NCBI RefSeq assembly: GCF_011382985.1
Contig: NZ_CP049933.1
Span: 992,001-1,056,000, forward strand
Direction of reading: 5' to 3'
Origin: Leucobacter coleopterorum
GTDB lineage: Bacteria; Actinomycetota; Actinomycetes; Actinomycetales; Microbacteriaceae
DNA: 64,000 bases
The translations under genes were made by a program, and so were the position numbers. Every line of letters begins with the position of its first letter. Position 1 is the stretch's first letter. Below, in pieces: positions 34,090 to 44,951 of the stretch. The notes beneath the pieces were generated by a model. It had not been told where the DNA came from and ran no database searches. It was given only the letters and a program-made list of their open reading frames with translations.

Positions 34090-34547
34090 GCGAGAAGAAT
34101 GAGGAGCGCGAGCAGGTGCTCAAGGCGCACCACTTGCGCCCAGCTCCCGGGTCAAAGAAGGCCAAGACCCGCGTGGGGCGTGGTGAAGCATCCAAGGGTA
34201 AAACCGCTGGTCGTGGCACCAAAGGCACCAAGGCTCGTTACCAGGTAAAAGCTGGTTTCGAGGGTGGGCAGATGCCATTGCACATGCGCACTCCGAAGCT
34301 GCGCGGGTTCAAGAACCCGTTCCGCACCGAGTACCAGGTCGTCAACGTGGCGAAGCTCGCGGAGCTTTACCCCAAGGGTGGCGATGTGACCGTCGAGGAT
34401 CTCGTATCAAAGGGTGCCGTGCGCAAGAACCAGCCCGTTAAGGTGCTGGGAGACGGCGACATCCAGGTCAAGCTCACCGTTCAGGTTGACAAGGTCTCCA
34501 GCTCTGCCGAGCAGAAGATCGTTGCAGCCGGCGGCGAAATTAAGTAG
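34086..34547 (+). CDS. rplO: 50S ribosomal protein L15
   Basis: 153 residues. [20 protein letters not shown] and [20 protein letters not shown] are typical. Late-assembly protein. Two hairpins follow, so transcription into secY is likely reduced and restarted. Confidence 0.98.
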   Translation: MSEKNEEREQVLKAHHLRPAPGSKKAKTRVGRGEASKGKTAGRGTKGTKARYQVKAGFEGGQMPLHMRTPKLRGFKNPFRTEYQVVNVAKLAELYPKGGDVTVEDLVSKGAVRKNQPVKVLGDGDIQVKLTVQVDKVSSSAEQKIVAAGGEIK

Positions 34548-34550
34548 TAC

Positions 34551-34569
34551 CCTCAAGCGTCGCTTGAGG
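34551..34569. repeat. Short perfect palindrome after rplO
   Basis: CCTCAAGCG and CGCTTGAGG around a single T, just after the rplO stop and directly before the terminator. As RNA the loop would open a few pairs; as DNA it is a plausible protein site. Confidence 0.45.
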
Positions 34570-34571
34570 TG

Positions 34572-34622
34572 CGGGGGTGTGTGAGTCGGCGGATTTGCTG
34601 GCCCACCCACCCCCGTTTTTAG
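34572..34622 (+). terminator. Terminator after rplO
   Basis: CGGGGGTG near the 5' end pairs with CACCCCCG at the 3' end across a GC-rich loop, followed by TTTTTAGTTTTC. This separates the ribosomal genes from secY-adk-map. Confidence 0.75.
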
Positions 34623-34650
34623 TTTTCAGACTGCGCGCAAAGTGTAGTCA

Positions 34651-34682
34651 TTGTTTTCGTATCCCTATCTAACGTGTAGGCT
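34651..34682 (+). promoter_or_regulatory. Possible secY promoter
   Basis: A -10-like TAGGCT at 34677-34682, common in actinobacterial promoters, with only a weak T-rich -35 near 34651-34659. A promoter is expected here because of the upstream terminator. Confidence 0.3.
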
Positions 34683-34741
34683 AGGGAATTGGTTCTCGTC
34701 TCGAGGCGGTGGCCATATGCGACGTTTCCAGGAGGCAGATT

Positions 34742-36659
<1,918 letters not shown>

Positions 36660-36662
36660 GCA

Positions 36663-37505
36663 GTGGCTCGTAGGGGCCTGCTGCGCCGTTCTATCTATAA
36701 GTCGCCTGCTCAACTTCGATTGATGGTTGAGCCTGGGCTGGCGACGGCTGCTGCCCTCGCAGCTATGCGTGCTGCTGTTCGGCCTGGGGTCACCACGCTG
36801 GAGCTTGATGCGCTTGCTGAGGAAGCAATTCGCGCGCGCGGGGGCGCACCCAATTTTATGCTCGAGCCTGGGTATCGTCACACGATCTGCGCGAACGTCA
36901 ACGAGCATGTGGTGCATGCGATCCCTACTGATCGCCTGCTCGAGGCCGGAGACGTCATCGCACTTGATGCTGGAGCGGTTGTTGGCGGTTGGCACGGTGA
37001 TGCAGCGTTCACAGCTGTTCTGCCCGATCCCGCGCGGCCTGATCTCACTGCGGCCAATGAAAAGTTGAGCGCTGTAACTGAGCAGGCGATGTGGCGGGGG
37101 ATTGCCCGCCTTGCAACGGCGAAGCATCTGAATGAGGTCGGCGAGGCTGTCTCGAAGTACGTTCGCGCTAACAGCGACTTTGGTGTTCTTGAGGATTACA
37201 TCGGCCACGGGATCGGCCGATCCATGCACGAAGATCCGCCGGTATTTAACGTGCCCGTTGACCGCCGGGGCCCGGAGGTCAAGCCAGGACTCGTTGTTGC
37301 TATCGAACCAATCATCTCGGCGGGTGGCATCGACACCATAATTGAGGATGATGATTGGACCGTCACTATTGCTGACGGCTCGATGAGCGCCCAGTGGGAG
37401 CACTCGGTTGCTGTTCATGCTGACGGTATTTGGGTGCTGACCGCCGAAGACGGTGGTGCCTCTGGTCTTGAGCCACTTGGCGTGACCCCTGTTCCAATTC
37501 GCTAG
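36663..37505 (+). CDS. map: Methionine aminopeptidase type I
   Basis: 280 residues, GTG start. Metal ligands are visible in order: Asp in ALDAGAVVGGWHGDAAFT (two Asp), His in GHGIGRSMHEDP, Glu in AIEPIIS and Glu in QWEHSVAVH. It removes the initiator Met from nascent proteins. Arrangement secY-adk-map is standard. A promoter for infA is predicted in the 134-nt spacer after it. Confidence 0.96.
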   Translation: MARRGLLRRSIYKSPAQLRLMVEPGLATAAALAAMRAAVRPGVTTLELDALAEEAIRARGGAPNFMLEPGYRHTICANVNEHVVHAIPTDRLLEAGDVIALDAGAVVGGWHGDAAFTAVLPDPARPDLTAANEKLSAVTEQAMWRGIARLATAKHLNEVGEAVSKYVRANSDFGVLEDYIGHGIGRSMHEDPPVFNVPVDRRGPEVKPGLVVAIEPIISAGGIDTIIEDDDWTVTIADGSMSAQWEHSVAVHADGIWVLTAEDGGASGLEPLGVTPVPIR

Positions 37506-37515
37506 CCCCTCTGAC

Positions 37516-37544
37516 TTTACAAACCTCATCCGGGGGAGTAGGGT
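37516..37544 (+). promoter_or_regulatory. Predicted infA promoter
   Basis: TTTACA at 37516-37521, 17-nt spacer, TAGGGT at 37539-37544, a -10 form often seen in actinobacteria. Leader of about 90 nt to the infA ATG. Confidence 0.5.
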
Positions 37545-37639
37545 TGACCTTTGGTGCTTTGCGCCTGTTTTCGTGTCTTCGAAATCGGTGGCAAAGCATT
37601 CGCATGACCAGTACACCTACTTGAGCGATTAGTGAGGCT

Positions 37640-37861
37640 ATGGCGAAAAAAGACGGCGTCATCGAGATCGAAGGTTCAGTCGTTGAGGCTCTTCCAAACG
37701 CAATGTTTCGAGTCGAGTTGACCAATGGACACAAGGTCCTTGCCCATATTTCAGGCAAGATGCGTCAGCACTACATCCGCATCCTCCCCGGAGACCGCGT
37801 GATTGTTGAGCTGACTCCTTACGATCTGACCCGCGGCCGTATCGTTTACCGCTACAAGTAG
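37640..37861 (+). CDS. infA: Translation initiation factor IF-1
   Basis: 73 residues, an S1-like OB fold: [20 protein letters not shown] at the start and [20 protein letters not shown] at the end. It binds the A site of the 30S subunit during initiation. Begins the infA-rpmJ-rpsM-rpsK-rpoA-rplQ run. Confidence 0.98.
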   Translation: MAKKDGVIEIEGSVVEALPNAMFRVELTNGHKVLAHISGKMRQHYIRILPGDRVIVELTPYDLTRGRIVYRYK

Positions 37862-37930
37862 GTAGCTGGAAAGTAACGACTCGTGGCATCCCGCGAGTAC
37901 GAGGACAGCGAACCATAAAAGGAAAGCATC

Positions 37931-38044
37931 ATGAAGGTAAAGCCCAGCGTTAAGAAGATCTGCGATAAGTGCAAGGTCATCCGCCGCCACGGCCGCGTCA
38001 TGGTGATCTGCGAGAACCCGCGCCACAAGCAGCGCCAGGGCTAA
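37931..38044 (+). CDS. rpmJ: 50S ribosomal protein L36, zinc-binding form
   Basis: 37 residues from the ATG at 37931 to the TAA at 38042-38044, with GGAAAG upstream. The C+ zinc motif is complete: Cys11 and Cys14 in CDKC, Cys27 and His32 in CENPRH. This is the zinc-dependent paralogue type. Confidence 0.96.
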   Translation: MKVKPSVKKICDKCKVIRRHGRVMVICENPRHKQRQG

Positions 38045-38140
38045 ACCCCTTTCGCGGCTTTGGCCAGCAGAACACCACAACTGAATAACCCCCGCGATCC
38101 ACCATGGAAACCGGGAACTTGAAATAAGCGCATTGAAGAA

Positions 38141-38182
38141 CCCGCAACACCAGCTTGCGGGGACACCTCGGGTGGAGGCCCG
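38141..38182 (+). promoter_or_regulatory. Two small hairpins in the rpmJ-rpsM spacer
   Basis: CCCGCAA (38141-38147) pairs with TTGCGGG (38155-38161), and TCGGG (38167-38171) with CCCGA (38178-38182). Neither has a T-run. The 185-nt spacer has no gene. Confidence 0.4.
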
Positions 38183-38229
38183 AACCCCCAGTGCGTTCCA
38201 CACCTCCATAATCCGCAAGGAGAGCCAGA

Positions 38230-38598
38230 ATGGCACGTCTCGCAGGAGTAGACATCCCACGCGACAAGCGCGTTGAGATTGCACTCACCTACATCTACGG
38301 AGTCGGACGCACAAGCGCGCTGAAGACTCTCGCCGACACCGGCATCGATGGCAACGTCCGCGTAAAAGATCTCAGCGATGAGCAGCTTGTGCAGCTCCGC
38401 GACTACATTGAGGGCAACTTCAAGGTCGAGGGTGATCTCCGCCGTGAGGTCGCAGCTGATATTCGCCGCAAGGTTGAAATCGGCAGCTACCAGGGCATTC
38501 GCCACCGCAAGGGCCTGCCCGTGCATGGTCAGCGCACCAAGACGAACGCTCGTACCCGCAAGGGGCCGAAGCGCACCGTCGCCGGCAAGAAGAAGTAA
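38230..38598 (+). CDS. rpsM: 30S ribosomal protein S13
   Basis: 122 residues: [20 protein letters not shown] and [20 protein letters not shown]. It forms subunit bridge B1 and contacts the P-site tRNA with its tail. GCAAGGAGAG precedes the ATG. Confidence 0.98.
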   Translation: MARLAGVDIPRDKRVEIALTYIYGVGRTSALKTLADTGIDGNVRVKDLSDEQLVQLRDYIEGNFKVEGDLRREVAADIRRKVEIGSYQGIRHRKGLPVHGQRTKTNARTRKGPKRTVAGKKK

Positions 38599-38647
38599 TC
38601 ACCGGTTCACAGCGACCATCACACAGAGCTTTTCAGGAGAACACTAA

Positions 38648-39046
38648 ATGGCTGCACCAAAGACTGCGGCACGCAAGCCGCGTCGCAAGGATAAGAAGAA
38701 CGTTGCAGTGGGCCAGGCTCACATCAAGTCAACGTTCAACAACACCATCGTTTCGATCACTGACACCACGGGTGCTGTGATCAGCTGGGCCTCCTCGGGT
38801 GGCGTCGGTTTCAAGGGATCGCGTAAGTCGACCCCGTTCGCAGCACAGCTTGCTGCGGAGTCCGCTGCTCGCAAGGCGCAGGAACACGGCATGAAGAAGG
38901 TTGACGTCTTCGTGAAGGGCCCCGGATCCGGACGCGAGACCGCGATCCGCTCGCTGCAGGCCGCAGGCCTTGAGGTTGGCTCGATCAACGACGTTACCCC
39001 GCAGACGCACAACGGCTGCCGCCCGCCGAAGCGCCGCCGGGTCTGA
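38648..39046 (+). CDS. rpsK: 30S ribosomal protein S11
   Basis: 132 residues: [20 protein letters not shown] and the C-terminal [18 protein letters not shown]. It binds near the 16S platform. rpsD, which often follows, is absent; a 139-nt spacer with two hairpins leads to rpoA. Confidence 0.98.
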   Translation: MAAPKTAARKPRRKDKKNVAVGQAHIKSTFNNTIVSITDTTGAVISWASSGGVGFKGSRKSTPFAAQLAAESAARKAQEHGMKKVDVFVKGPGSGRETAIRSLQAAGLEVGSINDVTPQTHNGCRPPKRRRV

Positions 39047-39053
39047 GTTTAAG

Positions 39054-39098
39054 GTCGCGCCGACTGCGGTCGGCGCGACTGTCGCCTTTCAAGGCGAC
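39054..39098 (+). promoter_or_regulatory. Tandem hairpins between rpsK and rpoA
   Basis: A perfect 11-bp stem, GTCGCGCCGAC / GTCGGCGCGAC with loop TGCG (39054-39079), is followed after one base by GTCGCCTT / AAGGCGAC with loop TC (39081-39098). No T-run follows either. The second would likely open to a 7-bp stem with a 4-nt loop. Confidence 0.6.
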
Positions 39099-39185
39099 GT
39101 CCTTCCAACAATTTGGGTCATACCCACCCGTCATCCCGAACCCGCATGAGTCATATAGCGGACTCCAGCGAAAGGACCACATACA

Positions 39186-40172
39186 TTGCTGATTGCACAG
39201 CGACCCACTCTGACTGAAGAGTCAATCTCCGAGTACCGTTCGCGTTTCGCCATCGAGCCCCTCGAGCCTGGCTTCGGCTACACGCTCGGAAACTCGCTGC
39301 GTCGCACCCTGCTCTCCTCGATTCCGGGCGCCGCTGTTACCAGCGTTCGTTTCGAGGGTGTTGCACACGAGTTCACGACGATCCCCGGTGTGACCGAAGA
39401 CGTCACCGAGATCATCCTCAACATCAAGGCGCTCGTTGTTTCCAGCGAGCACGATGAGCCGATTACCGCTTACCTGCGTAAGACCGGTGCCGGCGAAGTG
39501 ACCGCCGCTGACATTTCGGCTCCGGCCGGTGTTGAGGTGCACAACCCCGAGCTCGTTATCGCAACTCTCAGCGATTCCGCTCAGTTCGAGCTCGAGCTGA
39601 CCATCGAGCGTGGCCGTGGTTACGTGTCGGCAACCCAGAACCGCAACGAAGATGCTGAGGTTGGCCGCATTCCGGTTGACTCGATCTACTCACCGGTTCT
39701 GAAGGTCACCTACCGCGTGGAGGCCACGCGTGCCGGTGAGCGCACCGACTTCGATCGTCTCGTCGTTGACGTCGAGACGAAGCCCGCTATTAGCCCCCGC
39801 GATGCAATCGCGTCGGCTGGATCCACCCTGGTAGAGCTCTTCGGTCTCGCTCGCGAGCTGAATGTTGCTGCCGAGGGCGTCGAGATCGGCCCCGCGCCGG
39901 TCGAGGTGGTTGCCGAGGGCGAGCTGTCGATCCCGATCGAAGATCTCGACCTTTCGGTTCGGAGCTACAACTGCCTGAAGCGTGAGGGCATCAACACGGT
40001 GAGCGAGCTTGTTGCGCTCTCCGAGGCTCAGCTCATGAACATCCGCAACTTCGGGCAGAAGTCAGTCTTCGAGGTGCGCGACAAGCTCACCGAAATGGGA
40101 CTGTCGCTGAAGGATGCCGTGCCCGGCTTTGACGGTGCACAGTTCTACAGCTACGAAGACGACAACAACTAA
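39186..40172 (+). CDS. rpoA: DNA-directed RNA polymerase subunit alpha
   Basis: 328 residues, TTG start at 39186 giving [19 protein letters not shown], the normal N-terminus. The assembly domain has [20 protein letters not shown]. The C-terminal domain, from about residue 250 ([20 protein letters not shown]), binds UP elements and activators. An AAAGGAC site lies 8 nt upstream. Confidence 0.98.
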   Translation: MLIAQRPTLTEESISEYRSRFAIEPLEPGFGYTLGNSLRRTLLSSIPGAAVTSVRFEGVAHEFTTIPGVTEDVTEIILNIKALVVSSEHDEPITAYLRKTGAGEVTAADISAPAGVEVHNPELVIATLSDSAQFELELTIERGRGYVSATQNRNEDAEVGRIPVDSIYSPVLKVTYRVEATRAGERTDFDRLVVDVETKPAISPRDAIASAGSTLVELFGLARELNVAAEGVEIGPAPVEVVAEGELSIPIEDLDLSVRSYNCLKREGINTVSELVALSEAQLMNIRNFGQKSVFEVRDKLTEMGLSLKDAVPGFDGAQFYSYEDDNN

Positions 40173-40217
40173 CGATCCCGCGTTCTTCGCCTGATCGAAC
40201 ACTTAACGGAGTAAACA

Positions 40218-40760
40218 ATGCCCAAGCCCAACAAGGGCCCCCGCCTCGGAGGCGGCCCCGCACACGAGCGTCTCATGCTGAACCAGATGGCTTCACAGCT
40301 GTTTGAGCACAAGCGCATTCAGACCACGGAAACCAAGGCTAAGCGCCTGCAGCCCGTGGCAGAACGACTCGTCACCTTTGCAAAGCGCGGTGACCTGCAC
40401 GCACGCCGTCGCGTAATGCGTCAGATCCTGTCGAAGGATGTCGTTCACGAGCTCTTCACCGAGATTGCACCACTGGTTGAGAATCGTGAGGGTGGCTACA
40501 CCCGCATCATCAAGACCGGTTACCGCAAGGGCGACAACGCTCCTCTTGCAGTGATCGAGCTCGTTCTTGAGCCCGTCGCACCGAAGGCCAAGGCTAAGGC
40601 TGAAAAGCCCGCAAAGAAGGCTGCTGCGAAGGAAGCGCCCGCTCCCGTCGAGGAGCCCGCAACCGAAGAGGTTGCTGAGGAGACTACCGAGGCGCCTGAG
40701 GCTGCTGAAGCAGAGGCCGCTGAGGCAACCGAGGCTCCTGCCGAGGAGAAATCGGAGTAG
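40218..40760 (+). CDS. rplQ: 50S ribosomal protein L17 with long acidic C-terminal tail
   Basis: 180 residues. The L17 core covers about residues 1-118 ([40 protein letters not shown]). The remaining ~60 residues are Lys/Ala-rich and then Glu/Ala-rich ([20 protein letters not shown]), unlike the E. coli protein, which ends after the core; similar tails occur in actinobacteria. A strong terminator follows. Confidence 0.97.
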   Translation: MPKPNKGPRLGGGPAHERLMLNQMASQLFEHKRIQTTETKAKRLQPVAERLVTFAKRGDLHARRRVMRQILSKDVVHELFTEIAPLVENREGGYTRIIKTGYRKGDNAPLAVIELVLEPVAPKAKAKAEKPAKKAAAKEAPAPVEEPATEEVAEETTEAPEAAEAEAAEATEAPAEEKSE

Positions 40761-40776
40761 TCTGACTTCGCTTGTA

Positions 40777-40817
40777 AAGAACGCCCCGCCGGTTTCGACC
40801 GGTGGGGCGTTCTTTTG
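40777..40817 (+). terminator. Terminator of the alpha operon
   Basis: GAACGCCCCGCCGGT pairs with ACCGGTGGGGCGTTC (one G-U pair) around TTCG, followed by TTTTG. Ends the rpsM-rplQ run. Confidence 0.9.
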
Positions 40818-40854
40818 TAAGTGGCAGGATAAATCGTGCATCCGATCGTTCCTC

Positions 40855-40926
40855 AGGGCACCGATTACGCCAAGAACACCTGAACCCGCCTGACGATTCC
40901 GGTGTTCTACGGGCGATCGGTGCCCT
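40855..40926. repeat. Long nested imperfect hairpin downstream of rplQ
   Basis: Outer arms AGGGCACCGAT (40855-40865) and ATCGGTGCCCT (40916-40926) are perfectly complementary. Inside, CGCC (40868-40871) can pair with GGCG (40912-40915), and AGAACACC (40873-40880) with GGTGTTCT (40901-40908), leaving a 20-nt loop. In all 23 pairs in register across 72 nt. It sits 38 nt past the rplQ terminator and 50 nt from the end of the convergent acyltransferase gene. It lacks T-runs on either side. Confidence 0.7.
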
Positions 40927-40975
40927 CTTGGCAGGGCGCACTCACCCTAAGACCCAATCTGAGTTGGGAAGCTGT

Positions 40976-42865
40976 CTAGCGGCGAGGCAGCGTGAAGCCG
41001 AGTGCCTCGTCTGGCGACTGTAGGGACTGCAGTGCCTTTTGTACCGAACCGACGTAGATGTCGCCACCGCTCGGGTTCGGGTGAATACCGTCATCGGCGA
41101 GTGCATCGGCCACCCCCGTGATGGCGCTGTTCCAGTCGGCAACGACTACGCCGCGGTGTGTGCCGGCGTACTCCGCGAGCGTCTCATTGACCCGGGGATC
41201 CAGTCGCGCTCGCCGTGCGCGTTGACGAGCACGAGCGGGCGGGGCCCTACCACGTCACGAAGAACCTCTAGCTCTTCTGTGTTGATGGGGCCGTTTGTTC
41301 CGAGTCCAACCACAACGACGTCCCTGAGAGCGCCTTGGGACACAAGATCTGACACAACGTCGATACCGGCCTCAAGTCCGCGGGAGACCGCGGCGTCGAT
41401 CTCAATACCGGGGAGCCCGCTTGAGAGTTCCGGCAGACTCGCGAGCATAACGGAGTCTCCGACCGCGCTAATATCTTGGCCCTCGAACGCTGTTGGGATT
41501 TCAGTGGTCTTGTCGCCCTGCGAATGTGGGTCCGGCTTGTTACCGCCGTCGCGCTGTTGTTTTTCGTGCGCCGCCTGTCCGCGCGCGATCGCCGAGGCTG
41601 CGGAGCTCTGCTGGGGAGCGGTCGCAACCGCGTACGCGGTCGCGGGAACGGTCACGACAAGTGCCGCGGTGAGGGCAAACAACCAGAGCTGGCGTCCGCG
41701 AGAGAGGCCCCCTCTCGTGTCGGCTTTGAGGAACCCACGCGGCGGAACGCGCCGAGGAAGCCGCGAACGGAGGCGCGGATCCCGAGCCGCCTGACAGGCT
41801 GCTCGACGAAACGGTAGGAGAGTGCCGCGATCCCGAACGTTGCAAGGAGGGTGAATCCTCCCACGACCCAGATCTCTGCGGGGGTGTCGCTCCAGGGGGC
41901 GCCCGCACCTGCAATGATTAGCAGTAGTGGCCAGTGCCAGAGGTAGATGCCGTAAGAGCGCTCACCGATCCAGCGCAGTGGCTGCGCGTCGAGTGCCCGG
42001 CCCACCCAGACGCCGGGGCGAGTAACCGCCACGATGACCGCGAGAGACGCAATCGTTGCGAGCTGGAACCCTCCCTGAAAGCTCGCGGGGCTGCCCTCCA
42101 CCAGGGTCAGTGAAAGCCAAGCGAGAGTGGCGAACCCGGCAAGCGCGACAGCTGCGGCAATCGATTGTCCCAGCGGCCCTGGGCGACTCGGCGCGATATC
42201 GCCGAGTTTTGTCGCCGCGGGCCGCAGCAGGCACGCGATTGCCGCACCGAGCAGGAGTCCGAAGGTGTGGGTGTCTGAGCCGAAGTAGATTCTTGTTGGA
42301 TCCACACCCTCGGTGGAGAGAGTCGCCATCAGGGTTGCCGAGGTGATAGCCAACGCGAGAAGGGGCAGCGCCTGCGTCACTCGCCCGCGCAGCTTCCACA
42401 GAGCGAGCAGAAGCAGCGGTAACAGGATGTAGAACTGCTCCTCGATGGAGAGTGACCAAGTGTTGCGGAAGAGCTCGGGGTGTCTCGAGCAAAATAGTCG
42501 GCTCCATTTGCGATGAATAGCCAGTTGCTCACAAAAAGTGCGGCTCCCGCAAGCTGACTGCTGATCCCGAACAGCAAATCGCCGCCGACCAAGAGTGCAA
42601 GTGTCGTGCATGCCAGAAGCACCAACGCGAGCGCTGGGAGTAGGCGCCGTGCTCTGCGGCGCCAGAACGCGATGAGACGAATCTTGCCGTGCTGCTCAAG
42701 CTCTCGAAGCAGAAGAGAAGTAATGAGGAAGCCGCTGATTGCAAAGAATACATCTACACCGAGGAAGCCGCCTGGAAGTAGCTTTGGAAAGAGGTGGTAG
42801 GCCAGTACTAGCCCAACCGCGATTGCGCGGAGTCCGTCGAGCCCAGCGAAGCGCGCGGGGCGCAT
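40976..42865 (-). CDS. Acyltransferase 3 fused to SGNH domain (OafA/YrhL type), three apparent 1-base deletions
   Basis: A membrane O-acyltransferase (about ten segments) with a C-terminal extracytoplasmic SGNH-like domain, expected to acetylate a cell-surface glycan. The start ATG at 42865 gives MRPARFAGLDGLRAIAVGLV, the family's first helix. Missing bases: GGGG 42477-42480 (restores DTPELFRNTWSLSIEEQFY), CCCCC 41708-41712 (restores TREGGLSRGRQLWLFALTAA) and CCC 41191-41193 (restores GERDWIPGVNETLAEYAG), with the stop at 40976-40978. SGNH blocks seen: VGDSVMLAS, GLGTNGP and DDGIHPNPSG. Restored length is about 630 residues. Confidence 0.88.
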
Positions 42866-42989
42866 GGAAGTTAAGGGAGAGGGCACAGGGAAGGTTTCTC
42901 TTAGACAGCACCAGTTCTGCAGGGTGACCCCACTAGTGTACGTCAGGTCCCGGTGGGCAAGTAGGTGATGCATCTGGCAGGATCAAAGG

Positions 42990-43834
42990 GTGACCTTTGA
43001 CACTCCACCTGCGCGACTCAGAATCGATCTCGCTTACGACGGCACCGGCTTTTCTGGGTGGGCGACGCAGCCTGGCCTGCGCACGGTGCAGGGGGAACTG
43101 GAATCGGCGATTGCGTTTCTGCTGCGCGTCGAGGGGGCGCGACTCACGGTCGGTGGCCGCACCGACGCTGGGGTGCACGCCCGCGGGCAGGTTGCACACC
43201 TGGACGTCACCGACGAGCAGTTGGCTCAGGATCGACTCAGCCCCGAAAGCTCAACGGCATCTTGAAGCGTTCGGCCCCTGACATTGCTGTGCACTCCGTC
43301 CGGGAGGTGCCCGCTGAGTTCGACGCTCGCTTTGGCGCGCTGCGTCGCCGCTACGAGTACAGACTGCGCGACGAGCGAGCAAAGCGCGATCCGCTTACCG
43401 CCCGTTTTACCGCTGACGTGCCGCGCAAGCTTGACCTCGAAGTTATGCAGCGTGCATCTGATGAACTTCTCGGCCTCAACGACTTCACCACATTCTGTAA
43501 GGCCCGCGAGGGGGCGACTGCAGTACGGGATCTGTTGAGTTTTGAGTGGCGGGTTACCGAAGACGGGGCTTACGCCGCTCGTATTGAAGCGGACGCCTTC
43601 TGCCACTCGATGGTGCGTGCGCTCGTTGGCTCGGTTGTTGCTGTTGGAGCTGGCAGGATCGCGGAAGCCGAACTGCAACAACTGCGAGATGCTCGAGAAC
43701 GCACCAGTCGGTTCACCGTGATGCCTGCGCGGGGTCTGAGCCTAGAAGAGATCACGTACCCGGCTGACGAGGATCTCGCTGCGCGGGCGGAACTGACTCG
43801 CGCACGCAGGGAGTCGCTGGCGAGTGGCAGCTGA
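42990..43834 (+). CDS. truA: tRNA pseudouridine(38-40) synthase (apparent 1-base deletion)
   Basis: GTG start at 42990. TruA makes pseudouridine at positions 38-40 of the tRNA anticodon arm. The catalytic Asp is D59 in [15 protein letters not shown]. At CCCC 43241-43244 a fifth C restores [20 protein letters not shown], and the second frame carries [10 protein letters not shown] and [16 protein letters not shown] to the stop. Restored length is 281 residues. It commonly precedes rplM-rpsI, as here. Confidence 0.95.
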
Positions 43835-43969
43835 TCCTGTGCTAGAGTTGCTTTTTGGTGCGTAAGTACCCGATTTGTTGAGCCCTCCACCTTCCCGTGC
43901 ATTCGCAAGAAACCGGGTAACGGAGTGGGATCCACGAACACCTCCATTTCGACAGAAAGCAGCACGACA

Positions 43970-44416
43970 GTGACTCGCACATATTCGCCGAAGGCAGCTG
44001 AGCAGAAGCACGACTGGCTCGTTATCGACGCCACCGATGTGGTTCTCGGCCGTCTCGCTTCGCACGCAGCAATTCTGCTCCGCGGCAAGCACAAGACCAC
44101 CTTTGCTCCTCACATGGACATGGGTGACTACGTCATCGTTATTAACGCAGACAAGGTCGTTCTGACCGCCAACAAGGCAGATCAGAAGCGCGACTACCGC
44201 CACTCCGGGTACCCGGGTGGCCTGCGCTCGGTGAGCTACACCGAACTTCTCGAGAAGAACCCGGAGCGCGCCGTTGAGAAGGCGATCCGCGGCATGCTTC
44301 CGAAGAACTCGCTCGGTGCCGATCAGTTCCGCAAGCTGAAGGTATACCGCGGTGCAGAGCACCCGCACGCTGCACAGCAGCCCACCCCATACACCTTCGG
44401 CCAGGTCGCGCAGTAG
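43970..44416 (+). CDS. rplM: 50S ribosomal protein L13
   Basis: 148 residues from the GTG at 43970; this start gives [20 protein letters not shown], the actinobacterial N-terminus, while the earlier GTG at 43925 would add 15 atypical residues. [20 protein letters not shown] and [19 protein letters not shown] are typical. Pairs with rpsI 35 nt downstream. Confidence 0.97.
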   Translation: MTRTYSPKAAEQKHDWLVIDATDVVLGRLASHAAILLRGKHKTTFAPHMDMGDYVIVINADKVVLTANKADQKRDYRHSGYPGGLRSVSYTELLEKNPERAVEKAIRGMLPKNSLGADQFRKLKVYRGAEHPHAAQQPTPYTFGQVAQ

Positions 44417-44451
44417 TCGCGCCGACGAGACATTCAGAGAGAGAATTCAAC

Positions 44452-44931
44452 GTGACTGAAGAGCAGACTGTGGCCACTGAGAGCTACACCACCGAGACTC
44501 CCGCTTCGCAGGCAACTGCGACGGCACCCCGCCCCGCGCTCACCGTTCCTGGTGCAGCTGTTGGCCGTCGCAAGCAGGCTATTGCCCGCGTGCGCCTCAT
44601 CCCCGGCAACGGCACCATGACCGTTAATGGTCGCGAGCTCGCCGAGTACTTCCCGAACAAGCTGCACCAGCAGTTGATCACGGATCCCTTCACCGTGCTC
44701 GAGCTGACCGGCTCGTACGACGTCATTGCACGCATCGTTGGTGGTGGCCCCTCGGGTCAGGCTGGCGCACTTCGCCTCGCGATCGCACGCGCGCTCAACG
44801 AGATCGACGCCGAGCACAACCGCCCGACGCTGAAGAAGGCCGGCTTCCTGAGCCGCGACGCTCGTATCAAGGAGCGCAAGAAGGCTGGTCTTAAGAAGGC
44901 CCGCAAGGCTCCACAGTACTCGAAGCGCTAA
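44452..44931 (+). CDS. rpsI: 30S ribosomal protein S9
   Basis: 159 residues, GTG start. The first ~35 residues are a Thr/Ala-rich extension; the S9 core starts near [20 protein letters not shown] and ends in [17 protein letters not shown], whose tail reaches the P-site tRNA. glmM begins 20 nt later. Confidence 0.98.
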   Translation: MTEEQTVATESYTTETPASQATATAPRPALTVPGAAVGRRKQAIARVRLIPGNGTMTVNGRELAEYFPNKLHQQLITDPFTVLELTGSYDVIARIVGGGPSGQAGALRLAIARALNEIDAEHNRPTLKKAGFLSRDARIKERKKAGLKKARKAPQYSKR

Positions 44932-44951
44932 GCAGCGCGGGAGTACCCACT

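Noticed and set aside
41146-41682. A separate secreted SGNH protein
   Set aside because: Its start lies inside a membrane helix of the acyltransferase, and restoring one base at 41708-41712 joins them.
42377-42973. A separate short membrane protein upstream of the acyltransferase
   Set aside because: It is the N-terminal part of the same acyltransferase, split by a missing base at 42477-42480.
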